A stretch of DNA of 29,563 nt from Apostichopus parvimensis (taxonomy: Eukaryota > Echinodermata > Holothuroidea > Aspidochirotida > Stichopodidae). Location: contig KN886601.1 in NCBI GenBank assembly GCA_000934455.1, forward strand, positions 1 through 29,563. The letters run 5' to 3'. The notes under the pieces are model-generated. The model was not told the DNA's origin. It worked only from the letters and a program-made list of their open reading frames with translations, and ran no database searches. How positions within the stretch are numbered: the stretch's first letter is position 1; every line of letters starts with the position of its first letter. Positions 1 through 9,400 of this stretch are shown here, in pieces. Both the position numbers and the translations under genes were made by a program.

Positions 1-2141
1 AGTTTAGCATTGTCCAGGTGAGCTAAGGGGTTATTGTCCGTGTAGACGATGAACTTGTTGCCCAGCAAGTATTCCCGAAACTTCTCGGTTACCGCCCATT
101 TCAGACCAAGTAGTTCTAACTTGAAACTGGAATACTTCTGCATATTCCTCTCTGCACCTCTGAGAGTTCTGCTGGCAAAGGCTATGACCTTTCGTTGTCC
201 ATCTTGGCGTTGCAATAGGACTGCACCCAAACCTTGGTGAGACGCATCAATTTCAACTTCAAATGGTTGTGAGTAGTCAGCATAAGCTAACACAACCTGT
301 CGACACATCTTATCCTTCAGTTCCTGGAAGGCAATTTGATGCTCATTTGTCCAGAGAAACGGTGTTAATTTCTTAGCACGTTGATTGTGTAGGCCAGTGG
401 ACACCAGTGCATGGAGTGGCTTTGCCGTCTTGGCGAAATCTACGACAAACCGTCGGTAAAAAGAGCAAAATCCCAGAAACGACCGTAGATCCTTCACATT
501 CTGGGGCTCAGGCCAATCCTTAACGGCTTGAACCTTGTCCGGATCTGGTCTTACTCCATCCACAGTAACTCGATGACCCAGATACTTCACTTCAGACTGG
601 AAGAAGGTGCACTTCGATGGTTTTATTTTCAGGCCTTGCTGCCGTAGTCTATCGAATACCCTTTGTAAATTGACCAGATGATCATCAAAGGACTTGGAAA
701 ACACCAGGATGTCGTCAAGGTAGCAAAGCACAGAGGTGAAGAATTGGTCATGTAGACAAGCCTGCATTAACCGTTGAAAGGTACCAGGAGCGTTTGACAG
801 ACCGAATGGCATCCGATTATATTCATACAGACCAAACGGTGTTGTAAAGCTTGTTTTATGTTTATCAGCCTCTTCCATGGCAACTTGATGATACCCTGAA
901 AGAAGGTCGATGGTAGAAAACCACTTCGTTCCATGTAAAGCATCGATTGACTCATCTATTCTGGGAATCGGATATGCATCCTTAATGGTCTGCATATTAA
1001 GTTTGCGGTAGTCGACACAAAGACGAAGACTGCCATCAGACTTGCGGACTAACACAATCGGCGAAGCGTACGGACTGGTACTCGGCCTTATGACCCCATT
1101 ATCTAGCAACTTCCTGATATGTTCCTTGACCTCTTCCCATTGTGAAGGTGGAATCCGTCGATGAGGCTGCTTAATTGGGATGTCATTTATAGTGTTGATC
1201 TTATGTGTGACTCCTTCAGCAAAACCCAGTTGGTCATCAGAATAGGCAAATATGTCCTGATTTCTGTTGATCAGGTCAACTGCCTGCTGTCGTTGAGTGG
1301 GGGTCAAACTTGGTGATAGGGTGAAAGGTATAGCAGTCTCATGAAATAAAGGTGTTTCTGTGGCGATCTGGTTTACTTTAATTTCAGCTTTTTCCCCAGT
1401 GACAAGACCGTCTTCAACAAACAATGGAGACTGGATAATTCCTAGAGGTGTCCTAGGTTCCAGCCAAATGTCTTCATCGGTAAGGTTCATGACTTGAAGA
1501 TGAAGTCTATTTGTACCACCAACTGTCAGAGTTGCGCCTACAGAAACTCCCTTCGGCAGTTGGCTGACTGGTTCTACCATCACTTCCGTTGCCGACGCAT
1601 GCACTGGACAGGAGACATTAACCACCTGGACTGATCTTGCTGGTAATTTGACTTTGTGCTTCCCAGGTATTCTTGCCAAAGTAGAGACTGGCTTTGACAG
1701 CTTTGACTCATCCATTTTGTAACCAAGCATGTCAACAAGAACTTCTCCTGACATTCGGTGGATGATATTCATGCCCAGTAACAATGGAGGGTCTTGATCG
1801 TCTTCAACCACCAGAATACCACGGTTGGGTATCATTTCGCCACCAACTTTTACATCTGTCTCAAAATAACCCAAGAAGGGAATCCTTGTTTGGTTGACTG
1901 CCTTTAATCCAAGCCACCTTAATTCTGCCAATGACTTCCCTGCAAACAACGTCAAGAAACAAGCCTTGGATAAAAGTGTGACAGCTGAACCTGTATCAAT
2001 CACTGCCTTGATCTGAGAGCCATTTATTACCACAATGGTAGTAGGACGCTCCCCGACAATAGACGAATAAAATTCTGTTGAGCCCCCTTGCTTCTCCGTT
2101 ACAAACTCACCCAGAACATGGCTCACTGTGCTGGATGTCTC
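1..2141 (-). CDS. pol: Retrotransposon Pol polyprotein (protease, reverse transcriptase, RNase H), partial
   Basis: The frame is continuous on the minus strand from about 2159 to the left edge with no stop seen. Protease: active-site DTGSA at 1997-1983. Reverse transcriptase: VDYRKLN near 1016-996, FGLSNAP near 812-792, and the catalytic YLDD at 722-711. RNase H: an E-I-D-A-S block near 270 and YTDNNPL at 44-24. Integrase is expected next but lies outside. The frame is -1 relative to gag and overlaps its end, so Pol is probably made as a Gag-Pol fusion by ribosomal frameshifting. It would process the polyprotein and copy element RNA into DNA in the cytoplasm. No separate start codon is needed or obvious. 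Family assignment is firm; clade is not resolved. Confidence 0.9.
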
Positions 2142-3091
2142 TAGTTTTCCGGCTGTGGAGTGACAGCAGGTGACACAGGTACCGGGCTGCGGCATTCCCT
2201 CGCCAAATGACCAATCTTCTGGCATCGATGGCACCTGAGATCTTTCTTCGGGATGCGGGCAGGTCGTGTGGTTTGTGTCTCCAGTTTGTCGAGTCGTGTT
2301 AAGATGCCTGACTGTTGGATCTGCAGGGCTTCCATCACCTCAGCCTGGCTTTTTACCGCTGTCGTCAAATCGACCAGGGCCTTGGTGATTTGTGTGGTCT
2401 CTGCCTCGACGGCACTCACAGGCTTGCGAACACGTCTTCTGGGGAGGTCACGATCCTCTTCTGCCATATCTAGGGCCCAGTCTCTCAACTTAATGAAAGA
2501 CACTTCAGGGTCTTGTATAAGGGCCTTCTTAATCTCACGGCGCAACACTCCGTCAAGAAGCCCATCGCGGAACTGTTCCTTGATGGCTTGCTCTGCATCA
2601 GGAGCACCAGGTATCTTCTTAAGTTTGTCCGCTAGAGACATGAGTTTAAACGCAAACTCTGCAATTGTCTCCTCCTCTCGTTGGACTTTATTACAAATTT
2701 CTCTCATCAGGGAGCCAAGGGTACGGCGGTCCCCAAATGTGTCCGACAACTTCTGAAGGATCAGGTCAGGGTCAGTGGTTACGTCTGACGGTTGATGCCG
2801 CATTTCCTGCCTGGCTGCTCCCTCCAGGTGGGCCAATATGAAGTCTGCAGCATCCATCCCAGTTAACTTTCGTACCTTCAGTGCGGCTTGAACGTCTTCC
2901 CGGAAGCTGCTCACTGCTGGTCCCTCAGTACCGGAGAATGTTCTTAACTTCCTCTCCTTCCCTAACACATAGACGGTGTTCGGAGCCTCCCGTTCCGCCT
3001 GTTTTTCCTCCCTCTTTGCCTTCTCCTGCTCGAGACCTTCTGCAAGAGCATCCAGCTGGCGCTGCAGGTCCTTCATCGCTCCTTTAGACAT
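2141..3091 (-). CDS. gag: Retrotransposon Gag with CCHC zinc knuckle
   Basis: A complete 316-codon ORF from ATG at 3091 to TAG at 2141. The first ~45 residues are charged and heptad-like (predicted coiled coil). The centre (about residues 50-200) has the helical, W/L-rich character of a retrotransposon gag domain. A CCHC knuckle, C-x2-C-x4-H-x4-C (CHRCQKIGHLAREC), lies at residues 287-300, followed by a short proline-rich end. Gag forms the particle and binds element RNA through the knuckle. It starts 54 bases after the primer-binding site and overlaps pol in the -1 frame, as expected for the first ORF of this element type. ORFs on the opposite strand here are shadows. Confidence 0.92.
   Translation of the reverse strand: MSKGAMKDLQRQLDALAEGLEQEKAKREEKQAEREAPNTVYVLGKERKLRTFSGTEGPAVSSFREDVQAALKVRKLTGMDAADFILAHLEGAARQEMRHQPSDVTTDPDLILQKLSDTFGDRRTLGSLMREICNKVQREEETIAEFAFKLMSLADKLKKIPGAPDAEQAIKEQFRDGLLDGVLRREIKKALIQDPEVSFIKLRDWALDMAEEDRDLPRRRVRKPVSAVEAETTQITKALVDLTTAVKSQAEVMEALQIQQSGILTRLDKLETQTTRPARIPKKDLRCHRCQKIGHLARECRSPVPVSPAVTPQPEN
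2144..2150 (-). promoter_or_regulatory. Possible -1 ribosomal frameshift site at the gag/pol junction
   Basis: The last gag codons are CCG GAA AAC TAG; the minus-strand heptamer GGAAAAC lies directly before the stop. Pol is open in the -1 frame across this point. The A-site codon AAC can re-pair as AAA after slippage, but the P-site GAA to GGA is a weak match, so this is not a classical X-XXY-YYZ heptamer. Slippage slightly upstream is also possible because the pol frame stays open there. Confidence 0.4.
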
Positions 3092-3144
3092 TTTATATCC
3101 ACCGCCCTTTTATGCCGTTTTAGATTTTAAAAATAGTATTGCCT

Positions 3145-3162
3145 ATCCCACTTCTGACACCA
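3145..3162 (-). other. Primer-binding site complementary to a tRNA-Leu 3' end
   Basis: The plus-strand sequence ATCCCACTTCTGACACCA equals the 3' end of an animal tRNA-Leu (CAG-type) plus CCA, as I recall it. On the element's minus strand this reads TGGTGTCAGAAGTGGGAT. It lies 3 nt inside the LTR end at 3166 and upstream of gag, the normal PBS place. Confidence 0.8.
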
Positions 3163-3165
3163 AAA

Positions 3166-3660
3166 TGTAATGACAGAGAGTAAGGAAAAACAAACAAAAC
3201 AAATCAAATAGATTCCGTACTTCCCCGTACGTGGTGGCAACTGTATTGGGGGTTTAAGTTTGTCGCATTGTAAGAGGGCGGTGGATAATATCTATTCCCG
3301 CAGATAGAGTTAATTACTCTAACATGGTGACTGATGAGCTACCTCCCTCAATAAATAATGGTAATGAGAACAAATAGTAATGTATACAATATGGCTGCCA
3401 CTGAACGTAACGCAAGGTGATTTCGTAGTGAATAGAATAAAGAGAGAACGAACAGGGCCTACTTAGTGAAACCGCAAGCGCTGAACAAGGGACGCCAAGT
3501 CGAACAAAAGTATGCTGGAGAGTACATGCCCATTACGTAAATAGTCGGTAGCTCACTGGGCACTACCTCACATTTAGATATGTGATTCGTTGAATAACTT
3601 GGAATATACAGTCAGCTTAATGGGACACTGCTTCGTTCTTCTATGGTAAATTCTATTACA
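3166..3660 (-). repeat. Candidate LTR (5' LTR of the element)
   Basis: On the minus strand it begins TGTAATAGAA and ends TGTCATTACA, with 6-bp inverted termini TGTAAT/ATTACA and the canonical TG...CA. The inner end is well fixed by the adjacent PBS. The outer end at 3660 is a best guess (495 bp). Another possible outer end is at 4153, which has a 7-bp match. The partner LTR is outside the window, so the boundary cannot be confirmed. Confidence 0.55.
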
Positions 3661-4760
3661 GCATCTGGTCATGCTTTCTCAAAACATTTAAAATAAATCT
3701 TAAAGCACTATTACAACTTTCACAAGCTTGAAATTAACCAGGCTTATTAAACAAATGGGGAAAAGGGTTCAAAGCAACAATGAATGGCCACAGCATCCTG
3801 TCTAGAGCTGACAATGATGGCAAGACTGTAAACATAGTGTAACAATCCCAAACCACATAAACAGAGACTCAACCTCTTGAATGATGTCCTTGACCACAAG
3901 AGTTACTGTGCATTCATTATGCAATGCTGCTTATCAACACGGTGATTTCATGAATAAAGACCTTTATTGTTACACTTCCCATCTCTTTGTTCTTGTGATG
4001 ATTTCCTATGTTGATATTCACGGTTTGGAGTCAATAACCAAACACTTGTACAAGCATATACTATGGAGATCCTTCACTAATCTTGGGCAGCAAAACACAA
4101 TTTTCATAGCACTTGAAATTGAATTTATTACCAATACAGGCAATTGCATTACATTGTTATGTGGCTGCATTCAGGTAAAGTTAACTAAAGGTCTGCACGT
4201 GAGGATTATGAGTACAAAATTCGTAGTTGCAGGTGAGAGTGATATATAATTTTGGCTATGATATTCTCACCCCTAGCTTAGATCAATAAGAGGATAAAGA
4301 CTTCTAGCCTAGCCCAAAGTACACCTGCTTTTGTCAACTTCCTAGCATGCAAAAACATGGTCACCATGCATAGGCTATGTTCATTTACGAAACAGAAAGG
4401 TACCTAGTCTATACCAGGACACTTCTTCTTCTTTTACTTTTTTATTTTTCCTTGTTTCTGAAGAGAATATCATTCAAAATTGTTGGTAGAAATTCATTCC
4501 GTTAAAAAGGTCGAGCGTGCGTATAAACGTTCAAGCATAAACGGTCGTAACAGCAAGTACTATACCTAAACTGCTCTGTTCACGGTCTAAAGTCGGGTTA
4601 GGCAGCCGTAGCCTAGGCCAAAGGCTTAAGTCTAGTAACAAAGTTGTATGAGTACACCGGCAGATTGATTTTCTTTTCTTGTTTCAACAATCAAGAATTT
4701 GCAGCTATGCCTTAGATACAAAGAATTCTAGAACTTTTATGTCCTAGCAAGGAAGAGATT
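3661..4760. other. Intergenic/intronic stretch without recognised genes
   Basis: AT-rich sequence. The longest plus-strand ORF (122 codons from 3881) has no domain, no biased codon use and no convincing splice sites, so I treat it as chance. If the LTR is really 988 bp long, its outer half would lie here. Confidence 0.5.
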
Positions 4761-4766
4761 ACTCAC

Positions 4767-5029
4767 CTGTCTAGCAAAAGTCGAGCGACCTCCGTGTCGT
4801 TCTTCAGCCCCAACTTCTCCTTCAGTTCGGTCCATCTTTCTACTTGATTCCCTAGGTGAATACGTTTGGCTTCATACCTTCGCTTCTGAATCTTCCGCCA
4901 CTTTCTCTTTTCGGGTGAAGTAAGGTTCTTCAAACTCGTGTATTTTCCTTTTGCGCGCTTCTCTAAGTTCGCTTCCATGATAGAATAAGTTTTCACTTTG
5001 CCGGAGTCGAAAGCAACCCAGTATATCAA
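4767..5029 (-). CDS. First coding exon of an unrecognised minus-strand gene
   Basis: An 87-codon open frame on the minus strand runs from ATG at 5029 into an excellent donor (CAG|GTGAGT at 4766-4761). The second Met (codon 18, before EANLEKR) is an alternative start. The product is very basic, with a KRKWRKIQKRR block (about residues 41-51), then a helical RWTELKEKLGL-KNDTEVARLLLDR segment. I recall a similar 'W..LK..LGLK.D.EVA..LLDR' opening in invertebrate zinc-finger-like proteins, which would suit a nuclear DNA-binding protein, but I cannot name the family. No following exon is visible to the left before the retrotransposon. The gene may continue beyond the window, or the exon may be orphaned. 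Confidence 0.55.
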
Positions 5030-6314
5030 TACGTACTACGATGCAATGCTTTAGTTTGTACAGTGTATGTCCAGGGAGTTGGTATGTCTGTGATACCCAC
5101 GCACACGCAACTTTTTCGGATTGTTGTGAATGAATCTATTTTAAGCAACGGCTCATGAATAAACATACTATTCACTGATTGGTGCAATTCAAACTAGTGG
5201 ATTTGGAGAAATGAAAACTTTGTCCAGGACAATTGTACTCGTTATCGACAGAAATCGTTAATTACTCGCCAAGTAACGCTCTTGGCTGGGTGAAACTTGA
5301 ATGGTATCTTAGTTTGCTGTTTTATGATTGATACATGTAAAAAAATCAATGCACATGTCAAAAAAGTGGAAAAAAAGCGAACCAACGCAAAATGCTGCTT
5401 TAATATGGTCAAAACAGCTTGTAAACATGATATCTCCACAAGCACATGTTGAATCAATGTCGTACTTGGTACAGTAGGTATATATGAACTACAATGAATA
5501 TATGTGCCATATTGTTTCTGGTTCCCATCTCTTGAATATTAATGAGTGGGCAGGGCCGACCCTAAAATTCTCAAGATGTCAATTTCGCTGCAACCGTATG
5601 TCCGATTTAGTTTTATATTTGGTATGGTGATCAATGTAATCTGAGTAACTGACCTACAGTAATTGCCTGTCAATCCTTTACAGGACTATGTATAGTCTAT
5701 ACATAGTCCAGGACTATGCATAGTGTATACATAGTCCAGGACTATGTATAGTCCATACGTAGTCCAGTAAACATTACATGAACCTCGCGAACCTCAGCTT
5801 TAAAAGTATTGGAGTCATTTCTCCAAAATATTAAAACTGATCTAGAAATGCAACCTGGAAAATGATTGATAACAATCTGTGTTGTTTAATGGTTTTGTAT
5901 AAAAAAAATGAACTTCTTGTGCCTATAAAGTCAACCTTCAAAGTAGTCCAGCTATTAAATGTTTAACTTCAACGCAGGAACATTCCATTGAAAAGTTATC
6001 TGAGATTTTATCCCTTGTTGGAAACGTGTTTTTTTCCATATGGAACTTAAAATATTATTTTAGCCTCTTGCTTTGAATATTTGAGCTCTTGGACCGGATT
6101 TCTCAATTCCTTCTAACTTACTGATGAATAATTATGGTGGAGTTTCTTATTGGTTTTTGAGATCAGTGTTGAGTTATAATCTATATTAAAAGGTACCACT
6201 TGGGCGGGGGGCAGTGGAGGGGGGGGGCAGCAGGATGACGCTGCTGTCTCCATGCAGCTTATTGATTTAAAAATGAAATTGATTAGTATGTCACGTCGAC
6301 CTTCTTCTGTACAG
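5030..6314. other. Non-coding stretch upstream of the first visible receptor exon
   Basis: I see no signal-peptide exon or Ig exon of the receptor gene here. Contents are AT-rich sequence, a palindromic tandem repeat (5683-5766) and a G-rich tract (6201-6227). The receptor's earlier exons probably lie left of the window, which would place the minus-strand exon and perhaps the retrotransposon inside a receptor intron. Confidence 0.5.
5683..5766. repeat. Three tandem copies of a 28-bp unit, each unit a palindrome
   Basis: Units at 5683-5709, 5711-5737 and 5739-5765, each followed by A. Unit 1 is a perfect inverted repeat: GGACTATGTATAG, one T, then its 13-base complement CTATACATAGTCC. Units 2 and 3 carry one to three changes. 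The array can fold as three hairpins or one long one. Confidence 0.9.
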
Positions 6315-6470
6315 TTCGTGGACGGAATGTTTTCGGACAAAACGGTGAATTCCGATGTGACGAAGGCGCAGCAGACGATGCTACCAGTTGTCGGGGTTCA
6401 CAGATATGTTATCCAAATCCATTTGGCTGTGATTGTCCGGCTGGCTACTCAGGCCTTGAGTGTATGACAG
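6315..6470 (+). CDS. Receptor exon 1 of those visible: Tie-type cysteine module/EGF-like
   Basis: Acceptor cttcttctgtacag ends at 6314; donor G|GTTAGA follows 6470. Phase 1 at both ends, 52 codons. The peptide holds FGQNGEFRCDEG, then DATSCRGSQICY and ends FGCDCPAGYSGLEC, an EGF-like C-x-C-x(8)-C ending. I recall this F.NG.FRC ... PFGC.C.AGY pattern from invertebrate Tie-like predictions. The frame also stays open a few codons upstream of the acceptor (FFCTVRG), so a slightly earlier exon start cannot be excluded. The donor is the weakest in the gene. Confidence 0.75.
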
Positions 6471-9400
6471 GTTAGATTCACTTTACTTCCTTGCTTACCT
6501 GTTCCCTCACAAAACTGAGCACTCTCACTCTATCTTGCCAAAGGTGAAAGTTTGGTTGACATTTTGAGCACGTACTCTGTCAGCCATATTTAGACCATTC
6601 ACATCCAGTCAAAATGACTGTTCCTTCTTCTACCATCTCACATGCTCAGATGTAGCCTTGAAAATGATCTTCCCCAATCTTCAGTACTTGAAGCATGCAT
6701 CAACCAGGACAGCTCTGCTAAATGATTGCCAAGTTGTTATAAAATATCGGAGGCCAAACTTTGAGACAAATAATAGGCCTACAGTATATATTAAGCTCAC
6801 ACGTATTAAAGTAATTGTTCTATCTGAAATTTGTAATGTTAATTTAGTTGTTTGGATGCAAAATTTTCATCCTTTTTCCTTGTCATATATTATTTTAAAT
6901 TTTAATTGTTTTGGGGGTTTAGTCTTTTTTTCTTTTCTTTTTCTCCCTGTAGATCCTTGAAGAATTAAATTTGCAATTCTGAAATCATTATCTACCCTAT
7001 AGGACCCTATCTCTTAATTATTTATGCATCAAATGCTAATTGTGATCTTACTGCTTGTGTTTTCTGATTGACTGATTGGACAGGGTACTGAATCACATGA
7101 GTTGCTGCTCCATTGTGATTGGTTTTTTTCTTCTTAGTCCCTGAGATGTTCTGCAAAACATCAGATTGATCAAATTAACTGACTTCGCATCACCTCAGTC
7201 TGTTCTTTCATTATTCTATGGAATGAATATATTTCAATTGTGCTCCTTCACGCAAAGAAGGTCTCAATTTTCAGACTGAAGTACTTCGGTATGTATTGAA
7301 AGTGTCAATTGATTCTATAGCCATAGCTTATGTTTTAAGCCAAAAACGTAAGCACGCAGTATAAATGGACATGGTAATTTAAGTGCTAGTAATATTATTT
7401 TTCATTGTAGATCTCCTTAAAATAAATATGGCTCATTAGTTTGCTGATTGATCCTTCTGTTATGGATTTTATCTACAGAATGCAACGACAGCAAGTTTGG
7501 AGCTGATTGCAAACAGGACTGCCACTGTTCCGATGGGTCAGGTTGCGCCAGTGACACTGGTGTCTGCAGCAACGGCATATGTGCAGAGGGTTTCAAAGGT
7601 GTTAATTGTCAAGGTAATTTGGGAGGCAGACCAAAACTGAAAAAAGGGTATAGGAACAGAAAATTTCAAGTTTTAAGAAAAACCCAAAAACTATCGCCAA
7701 AATATTTTGCCCAGTTTTTAGTTAGTTTGTTATTGGCCACACTTCTGGGGTCCAGTAAGTGGTCAGAATTAGGGTCAACTAATGTTTTGATCCGCTTGTC
7801 ATTTATGTATTTTCAGGGGGAGTCGATTCGTTTCGTTTCGAATGTTGTAATGTTATCTGGGAAAACGCAAGTTTACAAATTGACAGATATGCATACTGCA
7901 ATTTTCCCATCTTCCTTTGCTTTTCTTTAATAATCACCATATTTGAGAGAAGTAGGTGGCCGGGGGAAGGGGGGGGGGATATTCCCTTTTATTACCCTAT
8001 ACTCCTATGTCCCTGTTTACATTATTACAGTGTAGTATCTATATTTAAATCCCAAAAGGAAGGTCAGAGATTAAGCTTATATTTCATTGATGAAAAGTGG
8101 AACATGTTTTATATGCATCCCGAAGAAATCCACCAATCAGCAATTCCTACATAGTGTTATGTCACAGTTTGTACCATAAAGTGAACTTGAACCAATATGT
8201 ATGATGTCATAGTTTGCACACTCACAGCAAACTGTTCTGTTGACTTATTTTCCACTTGAAATGCTGTGACCTTGGTTTGGATATGGTTCAAATTTTACAT
8301 TTGAGGATCTGTGTTGATAACAATAAACCAACGTAAGAATGTAGACTGCTCATATTGAGATATATGTAGCTATACCATGTAAGCAGAAAATTGGATGACT
8401 GTGCATACTAAAGGAAAATATAACACAAACCTTGTCAGTGCACTTTTCTATAACATCATACCTGTTTGCTTCAAGTTCACATATAAGAGTACAAAAGATA
8501 TCAATGTTGTTATCTCTAAAACAGTACATAGGAACTGAATGCAAATTCCACCAGGATGCAAATACTAGAAAGTGTTTCTATTTCATCTGTCTGTCAAAAA
8601 TAAAATTTTCCTCCGGACTTTACTTTTCACCTAAAGATATGCATCTTATATTCTCCTAGTCACATTTTGTTTTTAAGCATAAGAATAAGTGCCCCTTTTA
8701 TTCGTAGTACTACTAATATCAATATCTGACGTTGATCGGTCCTGTCAAAATTTGTTTATTTATGATTCAGATATGGCGTCTGTAGAAATGTGATAACACC
8801 TTGTATTTCTGTTTTTTTGTCTGCTCTCAGTTGAAGATCCATGTCATGTTGGTACTTACGGTGACCTTTGCACTCTACCCTGCTCGTGTTCCCCAGGCGA
8901 TGATTGTCAAGAAGTGGAAGATAATTGTGAGAGAGGTTGTGCGGAACCTTGGACTGGCCCAGCATGTGATAATAGTATGTCTTACCAATAAATTGATTTC
9001 ATATCATGTTGAAAACTGTCTTTGAACATTCTCTCTTTCAAATCTTGACTGACTTATTTCCTATCATACTGTATTTTCGTAATACAAGTTGCCATAGCAA
9101 CGCTCAAATCTGAATATAAATAATGTACTGCTCAATGTGTAGCTGCACAGCACAATAATCCATTTGAAACCTACATCTGTTTAGCACAGGTAGCACTCAT
9201 ATAGTTGCTGTAACGAACACTTTTAAAAGCAGGTAATTATTGAGTATTTGTAGGGTTCTTACCATGAATATTCAAAGGCAAGTATCCAGAAAACTGACTA
9301 GAGTACGGAACCATTGAGAATAAACTAAGGAGACCTCTAGGAGTCACCAGGGTACTCTTCCATTCTGCTATGGTACACCGTTCAAGATGGCATGCCAAGG

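Larger units (their letters stand above)
1..3660 (-). mobile_element. Ty3/Gypsy-type LTR retrotransposon, cut by the left window edge
   Basis: The minus strand reads, in element order: a candidate 5' LTR (3660-3166), a primer-binding site (3162-3145), gag (3091-2141) and pol in the -1 frame (2141 to the edge). The pol order visible is protease, reverse transcriptase, RNase H; integrase and the 3' LTR would lie left of the window. The PBS matches a tRNA-Leu 3' end and the gag CCHC knuckle, DTG protease and YLDD reverse-transcriptase motifs are all present. I see no stop or frameshift in gag or the visible pol, so the copy looks young and possibly autonomous. Ty3/Gypsy rather than Copia is chosen from the RT-RNase H motifs; integrase placement cannot be checked here. 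Confidence 0.9.

Noticed and set aside
49..955. Short ORFs over pol (63 codons plus, 62 codons minus)
   Set aside because: Out of the pol frame, which is continuous here with RT and RNase H motifs.
2253..3170. Plus-strand ORFs opposite gag (167, 68 and 64 codons)
   Set aside because: Shadows of the minus-strand gag frame; no domain and no start context.
3166..4153. A 988-bp LTR ending at GCATTACA (4153)
   Set aside because: It has a 7-bp inverted match, but the 495-bp version is a more usual size. The partner LTR is absent, so I prefer the nearer end without excluding this one.
3881..4249. 122-codon plus-strand ORF
   Set aside because: AT-rich chance frame with no domain or flanking gene structure.
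6252..6467. 71-codon ATG ORF over receptor exon 1
   Set aside because: Wrong frame; the cysteine-rich frame one register away matches the splice phase of the following exons.
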